Positions 34,092-43,248 of a stretch of DNA of 62,075 nt are shown here, in pieces. The position numbers and the translations under genes were made by a program. A model generated the notes under the pieces. That model made no database searches. It saw only the letters and a list, made by a program, of their open reading frames with translations, and had not been told where the DNA came from. Position 1 is the stretch's first letter, and each line of letters starts with the position of its first letter. This stretch comes from Bacteroidales bacterium (lineage in GTDB: Bacteria; Bacteroidota; Bacteroidia; Bacteroidales; P3), in the NCBI GenBank assembly GCA_017469625.1, contig JAFUGA010000005.1, forward strand, positions 1 to 62,075, written 5' to 3'.

Positions 34092-35642
34092 TTAAAGTTC
34101 TATTCTTTCGCCCATAGAATTAAGAAAAGTATATTCCGTTACGGACAAATCATTTGAAGATTTTACCTTTAGTTTTACCCCGTATTTCTTTTGTAACTTT
34201 CTGTAAGGTTTGTTTATAAATCCCTTTGTAAGGTATGCATAGACAAAAGGATGTGTTATTATTGTAAGGTTTTTCTCGTTCTGTTCTTGAGATAAAAACT
34301 TAATATCGTGGCTTATATCACTTATAACATTTACAGAGGATTTTATTTTACCACTACCTTTGCAAGTAGGACACAATTCGGATACCTCTACATCTACTAC
34401 AGGTCGTATTCTTTGACGAGTTATCTGCATAAGGCAGAACTTACTCAAAGGTAAAACAGTGTGTCTTGCTTGGTCGCGTCTCATTTCCTCGCAAAGTGTT
34501 TCATAAAGTTTTTTACGGTTAAGACTTTTATCCATATCTATGAAATCTACCACAATGATACCTCCCATATCTCTTAGTCTTAACTGTCTTGCTATTTCTA
34601 TAGCGGCTTCTGTATTTACCATAAGAGCATTTTCTTCTTGGTCTTGTGAGGATTTTGTCCTGTTTCCACTATTAACATCTATAACAGCCATAGCCTCTGT
34701 TTGCTCTATGACAAGGTAAATACCACTTCTTATAGTTACAACCTTACCGAAAGAATTTCTTATTTGATTCTCTACTCCAAACTGTTCAAAAATTGGAGTT
34801 TCCATTTTGTAGAGTTTTATAATATCTTCTTTCTTAGGGTAAATCTGTTTTACATAATCTTTTAGGTCATTGTATAAATCTTCATTATTAACATATACAT
34901 TATTGAATTCTTCGTTTAGCATATCTCTAAGCATAACGGTAGAGGCTCCGTCTTCGGATACCATTCTTACAGGAGGGATTGCTTTATGTAGATTATTTAC
35001 AATAGTTTCCCATTTTGCATACAAGGATTTTACATCTGCATCCAACTCTGCTACAGATCTACCTTCTGCTGCTGTTCTTATTATAAGTCCAACATTATCT
35101 GGTTTTATGCTCAACAAAAGTCTTCTTAGACGTTTCTTTTCTTCAACATCTCGGATTTTTTGTGAAACAGAAATCTTGTTTCCAAAAGGTACAAGTACTA
35201 TATATCTTCCTGCAAAAGAAATCTCTCCGCTTAGTCTTGGTCCTTTTGTAGAAATAGGTTCTTTGGTTACTTGTACAAGTAGAAGTTGTCCTTGTTTAAG
35301 AACATCACTTATAAGACCATTTTTTTGTAAATCGGGTATTTGTTTTTTGGAAGTCAATGCTCCATCTGTATTTCCAGATATACCTTTTGAAACAAAATCT
35401 TGTAGTTTTAGAAATCTGTTTCCTAAGTCCAAATAATGTAGAAAACCGTCTTTTCCTGCACCAACATCAACAAAGGCTGCGTTTAGTCCTGCCATAATTT
35501 TTTTAACTTGGCCTAAATAAACGTCTCCTGCAGTGTATGAAGCATTTGGATGTTCTTTGTGCAGTTCAACTAACCGCTTGTCCTCCAATAATGCAATATC
35601 AACTCCAGACTCTCTTACATCTATAATCAAATCTTTATTCAT
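34092..35642 (-). CDS. rng: Ribonuclease E/G family endoribonuclease
   Basis: This 516-residue enzyme processes rRNA and degrades mRNA. An S1 RNA-binding domain lies near residues 35-130 (YLGQVKKIMAGLNAAFVDVG). The catalytic DNase I-like segment carries AVIDVNSGN and VVDFIDMD, and the zinc-link is CPTCKGSGK. Length is that of RNase G. It lies downstream of bL38 and HU on the same strand, an order conserved in Bacteroidetes, with an intervening terminator hairpin. Confidence 0.9.
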   Translation of the reverse strand: MNKDLIIDVRESGVDIALLEDKRLVELHKEHPNASYTAGDVYLGQVKKIMAGLNAAFVDVGAGKDGFLHYLDLGNRFLKLQDFVSKGISGNTDGALTSKKQIPDLQKNGLISDVLKQGQLLLVQVTKEPISTKGPRLSGEISFAGRYIVLVPFGNKISVSQKIRDVEEKKRLRRLLLSIKPDNVGLIIRTAAEGRSVAELDADVKSLYAKWETIVNNLHKAIPPVRMVSEDGASTVMLRDMLNEEFNNVYVNNEDLYNDLKDYVKQIYPKKEDIIKLYKMETPIFEQFGVENQIRNSFGKVVTIRSGIYLVIEQTEAMAVIDVNSGNRTKSSQDQEENALMVNTEAAIEIARQLRLRDMGGIIVVDFIDMDKSLNRKKLYETLCEEMRRDQARHTVLPLSKFCLMQITRQRIRPVVDVEVSELCPTCKGSGKIKSSVNVISDISHDIKFLSQEQNEKNLTIITHPFVYAYLTKGFINKPYRKLQKKYGVKLKVKSSNDLSVTEYTFLNSMGERIEL

Positions 35643-35673
35643 TTGGAGTTTTGTTTTGTTGGTTTTACTTCAA

Positions 35674-35719
35674 AAAATATTGCGAAACCTTTTATGTATT
35701 CTTAGTTTCGCAATATTTT
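35674..35719 (-). terminator. Terminator/attenuator between bL38 and rng
   Basis: AAAATATTGCGAAAC and GTTTCGCAATATTTT form a long stem on the minus strand followed by T residues. A second small hairpin AAAGAACC/GGTTCTTT lies upstream at 35730-35752. These probably reduce read-through from HU-bL38 into rng. Confidence 0.75.
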
Positions 35720-35773
35720 AGTTTTTGTAAAGAACCTTTTGTAGGTTCTTTTACTCATTACTAAAACATAAGA

Positions 35774-35863
35774 TTATTTATTCTTATGTCTATTCTTACG
35801 CAAACGTTTTTTACGTTTGTGAGTAGCCATTTTATGGCCTTTTCTTTTCTTTCCGCTTGGCAT
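35774..35863 (-). CDS. Small basic ribosomal protein bL38 (COX24/AURKAIP1-like)
   Basis: This 29-residue, Lys/Arg-rich protein (MPSGKKRKGHKMATHKRKKR then LRKNRHKNK) matches the Bacteroidetes family annotated as AURKAIP1/COX24-domain proteins, which I recall as the ribosomal protein bL38 reported in the Flavobacterium ribosome. It is too short for most gene callers. It lies 18 nt after HU and before rng, the usual order in the phylum. Confidence 0.8.
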   Translation of the reverse strand: MPSGKKRKGHKMATHKRKKRLRKNRHKNK

Positions 35864-35881
35864 CTTTTTAAATTTTTTTGT

Positions 35882-36166
35882 TTATTTTACGTGATTTTTA
35901 ACTTCTTCAACAAATGTTTTTGCAGGTTTGAATGCAGGAATGTTGTGAGCAGGAATAATAATTGTTGTGTTTTTAGAAATATTACGTCCTGTTTTTTCTG
36001 CTCTTCTTTTGATGATGAAACTACCGAAACCTCTCAAATATACGTTTTCTCCGTTTGCAAGAGATGATTTCAAAACATTCATAAATTCTTCAACAATTTC
36101 TTGGATATTTACTTTTTCCATTCCTGTTCTTTGTGCAATTACTGCAACTATTTCTGCTTTTGTCAT
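35882..36166 (-). CDS. HU/IHF family DNA-binding protein
   Basis: This 94-residue protein starts at MTKAEIVAVIAQRTGMEKVN (ATG 36166). An upstream in-frame ATG at 36217 would add 17 residues lacking homology and is rejected. It has the HU core GENVYLRGFGSFIIKRRAEK, the DNA-binding arm TGRNISKNTTIIIPAHNIPA and a FKPAKTF end. It compacts and bends DNA as a homodimer. It is the first gene of the HU-bL38-rng group. Confidence 0.93.
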   Translation of the reverse strand: MTKAEIVAVIAQRTGMEKVNIQEIVEEFMNVLKSSLANGENVYLRGFGSFIIKRRAEKTGRNISKNTTIIIPAHNIPAFKPAKTFVEEVKNHVK

Positions 36167-36260
36167 TTTATTTAATATCTTTTTGTTAATACTGTTAATA
36201 TTTCTTAAATATCTCAATTTGAGTTTGCAAAATTATAAAAAAATATAATTACCAAAAAAT

Positions 36261-36297
36261 AAAAGACCGAAAAATTTTATATTCACGGTCTTTTTTT
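36261..36297. terminator. Terminator of the lipoprotein gene at 36318
   Basis: AAAAGACCG and CGGTCTTTTTT form a stem; it is T-rich in both directions, so it may be bidirectional between the lipoprotein and HU genes. Confidence 0.75.
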
Positions 36298-36317
36298 ACA
36301 GTTTAATAATTATATAC

Positions 36318-36854
36318 TTACAATTTGTATGCTATGAATTCTCCTGTTACATTAGAACTTCCTGTTACTATACTTAGTAATGCAGATGCGTCTATGTTTG
36401 ATAATTCACTTAGAGATACAGCCACGCCAGAGAAAGTACCTTTTACTTGATTTCCACTTGAAGTAATAGTACAAGTTCCTCCCAATATCATATATTTTTC
36501 ACCACCTTTGAAAGGGTAGAATAATATAGTATTTGTAAGGGCTTCATAGTTCAAACCGCTTGATATAAATGTAGCAGCGTCTGTTAAACTATTACCTATA
36601 CCTAATTTGTAAGTACCTGCAGTAGAATTTTCCAAACTTATAGCAACTGCTCCTTGAGCAGAACCTGTTGTGATTATAAATTTGCTACCTACATTCTTAC
36701 TTACAGCTCCTGTATAGTTGTAAGCAGTACCTTTTAGGTTAAACTTTACTGAACCTGTAAGAGAATCTACAGTGTCATCTTCGCAACTCCAGAACATAAA
36801 AGAGGTTGCAACTAATACTAATGCTAAAAATAATTTTTTCATCTTTTTATTCAA
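36318..36854 (-). CDS. Beta-rich surface lipoprotein, unknown function
   Basis: This 178-residue lipoprotein has signal peptide MNKKMKKLFLALVLVATSFM and lipobox FWSC. The lipid Cys is followed by EDDTVD, an acidic stretch that fits surface export (LES). The mature part is Gly/Thr/Ser-rich, all-beta, with alternating strands (KFNLKGTAYNYTG, QVKGTFSGVAVSL) as in the DUF6252-like calycin or sandwich lipoproteins of Bacteroidetes; the exact family is not certain. It is divergent from mreC. Confidence 0.7.
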   Translation of the reverse strand: MNKKMKKLFLALVLVATSFMFWSCEDDTVDSLTGSVKFNLKGTAYNYTGAVSKNVGSKFIITTGSAQGAVAISLENSTAGTYKLGIGNSLTDAATFISSGLNYEALTNTILFYPFKGGEKYMILGGTCTITSSGNQVKGTFSGVAVSLSELSNIDASALLSIVTGSSNVTGEFIAYKL

Positions 36855-36886
36855 TTTTACTGTACAATAATTTTGTTAATTTGGTG

Positions 36887-36894
36887 CAAAAGTA
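36887..36894 (-). promoter_or_regulatory. -7 box TACTTTTG for the lipoprotein gene
   Basis: TACTTTTG on the minus strand, 33 nt before the start codon. Confidence 0.55.
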
Positions 36895-36936
36895 AATTAT
36901 TTTTTGTTATCTGCAAAATAATTTATAGTTTTTTTA

Positions 36937-36944
36937 TAATTTTG
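36937..36944 (+). promoter_or_regulatory. -7 box TAATTTTG for mreCD
   Basis: TAATTTTG ends 23 nt before the mreC start and fits TAnnTTTG. Confidence 0.6.
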
Positions 36945-36967
36945 CAAACTGAGAGTTACTAATTATT

Positions 36968-37825
36968 ATGAACGACTTATTAAGATTTCTAAGAAGATAC
37001 TATCATGTATTCCTTTTTCTTTTATTGGAAGGAATATGTGTTTATTTTATATCTTGTAACTCCTACAGACAAGGTTCTTACATAACGTCTATAGCAAACA
37101 ATGTTTCGGGTAGTGTAAATGGATTTTTTGATAATGTAACTTCTTATTTCTACCTAAGGAGTACAAACGAAGCACTTGTTCAAGAGAATGTACGTTTGAG
37201 AAAAATGGTAGAATCTTCCTATGTAAAGATAGTAAATAATGTACATAAGGAAGAAGATACTGTATATAAACAAATGTATTCTTTTATAGATGCAAGAGTA
37301 ATTTACAAGACGGTAAACAAACGAAATAACTTTTTTATGCTGAACAAAGGTTCTATTTCGGGGATAGAACCAGATATGGGAGTTATTTCTCCTAATGGTG
37401 TAGTGGGTGTAGTAATCAAAACAACACCAAATTTCTCTTTAGTTATGAGTGTTCTGCACCAAGATAGCAAACTAAACGTTAGAAACGAAAGGACGAAGAC
37501 TACAGGGACTCTTCTTTGGAATGGCAAGAATTATGCTACAGGTCAAATAATAGATATGCCATCTTCCTTGGCAGTAAAAAAAGGAGATAATATAGTAACA
37601 AGTGGTTTTTCTCGCAATTTCCCGGAAGGTATTAGCATAGGAAAAATAAAATCTTTCAAAAAAGATAAAGGTACAGGTTTTTACGAAATAGATATAAAAT
37701 TCAGTACAGATTACAATAAGTTGGAATATGTTTATGTTATAAAGAACTATTTCAAAATAGAACAAGACCGACTTATGCAAGGAATAGATACAACAAATAC
37801 TCAAAAACAGGAGGGCTTGCAATGA
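36968..37825 (+). CDS. mreC: Rod shape-determining protein MreC
   Basis: This 285-residue protein has an N-terminal membrane helix (about 10-30), a coiled coil (about 55-90; TNEALVQENVRLRKMVE) and the periplasmic beta domain (NKGSISGIEPDMGVISPNGVVGVV, QDSKLNVRNERTKTTGTLLWNG). It scaffolds the elongasome. It is followed by mreD with a 4-nt overlap. Contrary to the common mreB-C-D-pbp2-rodA order, mreB is not upstream and pbp2/rodA are not downstream here. Confidence 0.9.
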   Translation: MNDLLRFLRRYYHVFLFLLLEGICVYFISCNSYRQGSYITSIANNVSGSVNGFFDNVTSYFYLRSTNEALVQENVRLRKMVESSYVKIVNNVHKEEDTVYKQMYSFIDARVIYKTVNKRNNFFMLNKGSISGIEPDMGVISPNGVVGVVIKTTPNFSLVMSVLHQDSKLNVRNERTKTTGTLLWNGKNYATGQIIDMPSSLAVKKGDNIVTSGFSRNFPEGISIGKIKSFKKDKGTGFYEIDIKFSTDYNKLEYVYVIKNYFKIEQDRLMQGIDTTNTQKQEGLQ

Positions 37826-38331
37826 TAAGAGATATTGTCATATCTGTAATACAATTCATAGTTCTTGTATTTTTTCAAGTTTTTATACTTGACAATATTG
37901 CTTTATGGGGATTTGTTAATCCTATGATATATGTTTGGTTTATAATCCTGTTACCTTATGGCAGTGCAAGATGGCTTACACTTGTTGTATCTTTTTTGAT
38001 AGGAATATGCGTTGATATATTTTCAGGAGATATAGGTATAAACGCTTTTGCTTGTGTGTTTATAGGATTTATACGTCCATTCTTGTTAAATGCTTTTTCT
38101 GGTAACATAGACAATGTTATGCAAAGACCTTCAATAACTACACAAGGTTTTGTTAATTTCCTTGCTTTTACCACAAGCATTGTTTTTGTACATCATTTGA
38201 TATGTTTCTTGGTAGGTACTTTTTCTACAGCAGAATTATTACAAATACTTATAAGAACTATAGTTAGTAGTTTAGTAACAATAGTGTTTATAATTCTTTT
38301 AGATATGATATTTTACAGACAAAAAGCATAA
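37822..38331 (+). CDS. mreD: Rod shape-determining protein MreD
   Basis: This 169-residue protein has five hydrophobic segments. Segments QVFILDNIALWGFVNPMIYV and FLIGICVDIFSGDIGINAFA carry the MreD-like small-loop pattern. It forms the inner-membrane partner of MreC. It overlaps mreC by ATGA and is followed by a terminator shared with queG. Confidence 0.88.
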   Translation: MIRDIVISVIQFIVLVFFQVFILDNIALWGFVNPMIYVWFIILLPYGSARWLTLVVSFLIGICVDIFSGDIGINAFACVFIGFIRPFLLNAFSGNIDNVMQRPSITTQGFVNFLAFTTSIVFVHHLICFLVGTFSTAELLQILIRTIVSSLVTIVFIILLDMIFYRQKA

Positions 38332-38336
38332 AAATG

Positions 38337-38363
38337 AAAAAAGAGGTTTACAACCTCTTTTTT
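38337..38363. terminator. Convergent terminator of mreD and queG
   Basis: AAAAAAGAGGTT and AACCTCTTTTTT form a symmetric stem usable on both strands. The stem overlaps the last codons and stop of queG, so the terminator is partly coding. Confidence 0.85.
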
Positions 38364-39280
38364 ACGTTTTCTACATTTGAAATCAACTTGTCATACTTTA
38401 TTCTACTTAATGGGGTAACTTTTTTCAGTTTATTGAAATCTGTTCTATCCAATTCATTCTCTGATATTTTATTTAGAACATCGTTCATTAGTTCTTTTGT
38501 TTCTATATCTTGATTATCTACTTTTTTTGCTTTCTTATTCCAAGGGCAAACTTCTATACATAAATCGCAACCATAGATATAATTCTTTGTATCAAAAGTA
38601 TATGGAATTTCTTGCTTGTTTTCTATAGTTTGGTATGAAATACAACGTTTGCTATCTATTTCTCCTGTTTTTGTTATAGCACCGTTGGGACAAATATCTA
38701 TACATCTTGTACATGTACCACAACGATTGATAATTTGTTCTTCAAAATAATCGGTAGTAATATTGCAAAATATTTCCCCTATAAATACTTTGCTACCATA
38801 TTCTTTATTTACTAACAAAGAATTTTTTCCTTTCCAACCTAATCCACATTTTTCTGCCCAATACCTTTCTAATACAGGAGCAGAATCAACAAAGGCTATG
38901 GCTTGCAAGTCTGTGTATTTTTCTTGCAGAGAAGATATTATATTTCTAAGTTTTTCTTTCATCACAAAATGATAATCTTTCCTCTGAGCATAAGAGGCTA
39001 TCTTAAAAATATGTTCATTATCCACTCTTTCATCATTGTAAGACATAAGAAAGCAAAGAATAGTTTTTGCATAAGGGACTAAAAGTGAGGGATTTTTTCT
39101 TAACTCTATATAGTTTTCCATATACTTCATAGAAGCATTATAGCCCTTATCAAGCCAAGAATCAAGAAAATCATTCTCTACTTTTTCTATCTTTGTAGCA
39201 CCTACTACACAAAAACCTTGCTTTTGAGATAAAGCAACTATTTCTTCAAGTTTTATATACTTAGAGTTTTCTTCTGTCAT
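38348..39280 (-). CDS. queG: Epoxyqueuosine reductase
   Basis: This 310-residue enzyme catalyses the last step of queuosine synthesis in tRNA, reducing epoxyqueuosine. It has the cobalamin/Fe-S-type N-terminal domain and two 4Fe-4S motifs: CGTCTRCIDICPNGAI (about 187-202) and CDLCIEVCPWNKKA (about 236-249). Length is at the short end for the family because the C-terminal HEAT-like extension of longer homologues is absent. It ends inside the terminator and follows dnaE closely (6 nt), so the two may be co-transcribed. Confidence 0.9.
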   Translation of the reverse strand: MTEENSKYIKLEEIVALSQKQGFCVVGATKIEKVENDFLDSWLDKGYNASMKYMENYIELRKNPSLLVPYAKTILCFLMSYNDERVDNEHIFKIASYAQRKDYHFVMKEKLRNIISSLQEKYTDLQAIAFVDSAPVLERYWAEKCGLGWKGKNSLLVNKEYGSKVFIGEIFCNITTDYFEEQIINRCGTCTRCIDICPNGAITKTGEIDSKRCISYQTIENKQEIPYTFDTKNYIYGCDLCIEVCPWNKKAKKVDNQDIETKELMNDVLNKISENELDRTDFNKLKKVTPLSRIKYDKLISNVENVKKRL

Positions 39281-39286
39281 AAAATA

Positions 39287-42200
39287 CTAAAATCCTGAAA
39301 TTTCAGGGTAAAATTCTTCTATAGTATTGTTATTATATAGAGGTTTTAAATCCGAAATAAATTTGTGTATATCTACCTTATGTGAAGAACCTGCCAAAGT
39401 AACAAACATATTTTTCGTATAACTATATACTTTAAATTTTACATTTGAACTTCCTTTGTCTTTCTTTGCTAAATCAGAGATAGTTTTTATAAACTCTTCA
39501 TTTACCTTGTTTGAATCTACTCGTATCTCTATTGCTTTACCATGTTTTTTAAAAAGATTTTCCATAAGTTCTATTTTTGTTACTCCAAAACTTATGTTTC
39601 TTGTTTCTTTATTATCTTCTTTGTTAACACTTATCCATTCATTAAGATTTCCTTTTACGACAACATATAGTTGTTTTTTCAAAAAATCTCCAAAATTAAC
39701 GTAGTTCTCTCCTCTTAGGAAGAATCTGAACGTTCCTTCTTTATCCTCTAAAACAAAGGTTCCATATTTTTTGCCTGATTTTGCTGAGGTGTTATCGTCT
39801 GCAGAAGTAATTACACCTCCAAAAACAAGTTCATTAGGTCTTTTTCTATACAACGTATCTATAGAATCTTTATCCAAATCTTTAAGACTTGCATTTACAA
39901 AAGATTTTATTTCGTATTCATATATATCTAATGGGTGGCCAGAAAGATAAAATCCCACCATCTCTTTTTCTTCCTTAAGTTGCTCTAACTGTGTCATAGG
40001 TTCGCAATTAGGAAAAGCTATACTCATCTGTTGATTTGTTTCTTCCTCTCCAAACAAAGAAGACTGTGCAGAATTCATATTTTCATTTTGTTTTGCACAA
40101 TACTTCATTAGTTTCTCTATAAACATAGTATCTGTAGTGACGTCTGTATATAGATATTGAGCTCTGTGTACTCCTTCAAAACAATCAAAAGCACCACTCT
40201 TTATCAAAGATTCTATACATTTTTTATTCACAGCCGAAACACTTCTATCTGCTGGATAAACTGTTCGTGAGATAAAATCTATTGCGTTTTTGTAAGGACC
40301 ATTCTTTTCTCTTTCTTTTATTATAGCCAATGCAGCAGGAATACCAACACTTTTTATGGCAGATAAACCAAAAAGAATTTCTCCTTTATTGTTTACCATG
40401 AAATTGACATCTGATTCATTAACGTTAGGTCCCAAAACCTTTAGATTATGTTTTTGACAGTCGGCTATATATTCAGATATTTTCTTTATATCTTTCAAGT
40501 TATGAGTAAGTACAGCAGACATATATTCAGGTAAAAAATGGGCTTTCAAATATCCTGTTTGGAAAGCAACGTAGGCATAGCAGGTAGCATGAGATTTGTT
40601 GAAAGCATAGGAAGCAAATTTTTCCCAATCCGACCAAATCTTGTCTGTTTTCTCTTTATCTAATCCATTTTCTGCACAACCCTTATCATACTTTTCTTTA
40701 AGTTTTGCCATAAGGTCTATTTTCTTTTTACCCATGGCTTTTCTTAGAGTGTCGGCTTCTCCTCTGGTAAAGTTGGCTAAAAGTCTTGAAAGTTGCATCA
40801 CCTGTTCTTGATACACGGTTATACCATAGGTATTGCTTAAATATTCAGACATCTGAGGAAATGTGTATTCTATCTTTTCTCTTCCATGTTTTCTATCCAC
40901 AAAAGAAGGAATATAACTCATAGGACCAGGCCTATACAAAGCATTCATCGCTATTAGGTCTTCAAACTTATCGGGTTTCAAATCCCTAAGATATTTTTTC
41001 ATTCCCTCGCTTTCAAATTGGAATGTTGCAGTAGTATCTCCTCTTTGGAATAGTTCAAGTGTTTCTTTGTCTTCTAACGAGATATTATCTATATCAATAT
41101 CTATATTATGTGTTTTCTTTATGTTTGCACAAGCATCTTTTATGATGGAAAGGTTTGAAAGACCTAAAAAATCCATTTTTATCATTCCCACACTTTCTAT
41201 CAAACTACCTTCAAACTGTGTAGCCATCATATCAGAATCTTTAGGTTTTGCCAAAGGAACATAGTTTGAAATATCATCTGGTCCTATGATAACTCCACAA
41301 GCATGTACTCCTGTACTTCTAAGAGAACCCTCTAATTGTTGGGCATATTTCAATACATCTTTTTCTAATTGTGTACCATTACTTACTACATCTTTCAGTT
41401 CAGGTGCTTCTTCTATTGCTTGTTTTAGATTCTTTACTCTGTCAGGTACATAACTTGCAATTCTATTACTGTCTGAAAGAGGTAAATCAAGCACTCTGGC
41501 AACGTCCTTTATTGCCATCTTTGAAGCCATAGAACCAAAAGTAGTAATCTGTGCTACATGTGTTTTACCATATTTTTCTTGTACATAAGCAAGGGCTTTT
41601 GCTCTACCTTCATCATCAAAATCTACATCTATATCTGGTAGAGAAATTCTATCAGGGTTTAGAAATCTTTCAAATAGAAGGTCATATTTTATAGGTTCTA
41701 TCTGTGTTATACCCAAACAATAAGCCACAACACTACCAGCAGCAGAACCTCTACCAGGACCTATTATTACCCCAAGATTATCTCTTGAGTAGTTGATAAA
41801 ATCTTGCACAATAAGGAAATAACCAGGAAAGCCCATCCACTCTATAGTACCTAATTCCATATCTATTCTTTCCTTAACTTCATCGGTAAGATTTTCTCCA
41901 TACCTTTTCTTTGCCCCTTCGTAAGTAAGATATTTTAAATATGCAAAATCAAACTTTGTTCTTACTTCCTTATCATAGCCACCTTTATCTTTTAATGTTT
42001 TTTCTACCAAAAGTGTTTTCTCTTCTTGTGGAGTATCTTTACTAAGTTTACCACTTTTAATAAGAGATTCTTCTATGTTTCTCTTTATCTCTTGTTCTGG
42101 GTACTTATCATAATAATCTTCTAACTTACCAAAACTTTCTGGTATATCAAAAACAGGAAGTATAGGTTTTCTTTCCAATTCATAAACTTCTACCTTATCT

Positions 42201-43015
42201 CTTACTTCGTTTGTGTTGGTTATAGATTCTGGACAATCGGAAAATAGTTCAGCCATATCTTCTGGGCTTTTCAACCATTCTTCGCCTGTATATGCAAGTT
42301 TTGTATAACTATCTAACTTTTTGCCTGTATTTACACAAAGAAGTATCTTGTGTCCTTGAAATTCGTCTGCATTTATAAAATGAACATCGTTTGTAGCCAA
42401 AAGTTTTATATTCAATTTCTGTGCAAGTGCTACAAGTTTCGGATAAACTATTATTTGTTCTTCGTTTTTTAGGTGTTTCTGTAACTCTATGTAATAGTCT
42501 TCACCAAAAACTTCTTTGTATTCCAATGCGAGTTTTTCAGCCTTTTCATCTTCACCTTGTAAAAGAAGTTGAGGTATTACTCCAGCCAAACAAGCCGAAG
42601 AGCAAATCAACCCCTCATGGTACTTAAACAACAGTTCCTTGTCTATACGTGGATTACGGTAGAAAGCATCATCTTCAAAAGCCAACGAATCCAATTTTAT
42701 AAGGTTTTGATAACCTTGAAAGTTTTTCGCTAACAAAATAAGATGGTTGTTTTTCTGCCTAACTCCTACTGGTGTTGGTTTTTTATCAAAGCGAGAACCA
42801 GGTGCAACATACATTTCGCAACCAATAATAGGTTTTATTCCTGCTTTAACACATTTATTTCTAAAATCCAAAACACCATACATATTTCCATGGTCTGTTA
42901 TTGCAACAGAGTCCATACCAAGTTCCTGTGTCCTTTTGATAAGTCTACCTATCTCACACGCACCATCAAGTATAGAATATTGCGTATGAACATGAAGATG
43001 TGTAAAATTGCTCAT
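39287..43015 (-). CDS. dnaE: DNA polymerase III alpha subunit
   Basis: This 1242-residue replicative polymerase begins MSNFTHLHVHTQYSILDGAC (ATG 43015). An upstream ATG at 43042 adds nine residues without homology and is rejected. The PHP domain (1-~280), the polymerase core with GRGSAAGSVVAYCLGIT and PDIDVDFDDEGR, and an OB-fold near the end (ELVFGGVITSADDNTSAKSG) are present. It is the main chain-elongating enzyme. queG follows 6 nt downstream. Confidence 0.97.
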   Translation of the reverse strand: MSNFTHLHVHTQYSILDGACEIGRLIKRTQELGMDSVAITDHGNMYGVLDFRNKCVKAGIKPIIGCEMYVAPGSRFDKKPTPVGVRQKNNHLILLAKNFQGYQNLIKLDSLAFEDDAFYRNPRIDKELLFKYHEGLICSSACLAGVIPQLLLQGEDEKAEKLALEYKEVFGEDYYIELQKHLKNEEQIIVYPKLVALAQKLNIKLLATNDVHFINADEFQGHKILLCVNTGKKLDSYTKLAYTGEEWLKSPEDMAELFSDCPESITNTNEVRDKVEVYELERKPILPVFDIPESFGKLEDYYDKYPEQEIKRNIEESLIKSGKLSKDTPQEEKTLLVEKTLKDKGGYDKEVRTKFDFAYLKYLTYEGAKKRYGENLTDEVKERIDMELGTIEWMGFPGYFLIVQDFINYSRDNLGVIIGPGRGSAAGSVVAYCLGITQIEPIKYDLLFERFLNPDRISLPDIDVDFDDEGRAKALAYVQEKYGKTHVAQITTFGSMASKMAIKDVARVLDLPLSDSNRIASYVPDRVKNLKQAIEEAPELKDVVSNGTQLEKDVLKYAQQLEGSLRSTGVHACGVIIGPDDISNYVPLAKPKDSDMMATQFEGSLIESVGMIKMDFLGLSNLSIIKDACANIKKTHNIDIDIDNISLEDKETLELFQRGDTTATFQFESEGMKKYLRDLKPDKFEDLIAMNALYRPGPMSYIPSFVDRKHGREKIEYTFPQMSEYLSNTYGITVYQEQVMQLSRLLANFTRGEADTLRKAMGKKKIDLMAKLKEKYDKGCAENGLDKEKTDKIWSDWEKFASYAFNKSHATCYAYVAFQTGYLKAHFLPEYMSAVLTHNLKDIKKISEYIADCQKHNLKVLGPNVNESDVNFMVNNKGEILFGLSAIKSVGIPAALAIIKEREKNGPYKNAIDFISRTVYPADRSVSAVNKKCIESLIKSGAFDCFEGVHRAQYLYTDVTTDTMFIEKLMKYCAKQNENMNSAQSSLFGEEETNQQMSIAFPNCEPMTQLEQLKEEKEMVGFYLSGHPLDIYEYEIKSFVNASLKDLDKDSIDTLYRKRPNELVFGGVITSADDNTSAKSGKKYGTFVLEDKEGTFRFFLRGENYVNFGDFLKKQLYVVVKGNLNEWISVNKEDNKETRNISFGVTKIELMENLFKKHGKAIEIRVDSNKVNEEFIKTISDLAKKDKGSSNVKFKVYSYTKNMFVTLAGSSHKVDIHKFISDLKPLYNNNTIEEFYPEISGF

Positions 43016-43211
43016 AAAGATAAAAGTTTTTTGTTTGTGCAAAGTTAATCATTTTTATTTTATTTTTACTAAGTAAAGAAAGAATTTTGTCAAATGAAAA
43101 ATGGGAAAATAAGGTAAAGTTTTGTGGCAAAGATATATTGAAAAAACTATCTAAAACCATAGTAAGAAAAAGTTTTATAGTTGTAAATTATCCCATTACA
43201 AAAAAAAATTG

Positions 43212-43219
43212 TAACTTTG
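43212..43219 (+). promoter_or_regulatory. -7 box TAACTTTG for the glycogen synthase-like gene
   Basis: TAACTTTG lies 29 nt before the start at 43249 and is divergent from dnaE. Confidence 0.6.
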
Positions 43220-43248
43220 CACAAACATATTTTATTCTATTTCAAGAT

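Noticed and set aside
34870-35436. 188-codon frame antisense to rng
   Set aside because: The Ser/Leu-rich shadow of the RNase G gene; rng has all catalytic motifs.
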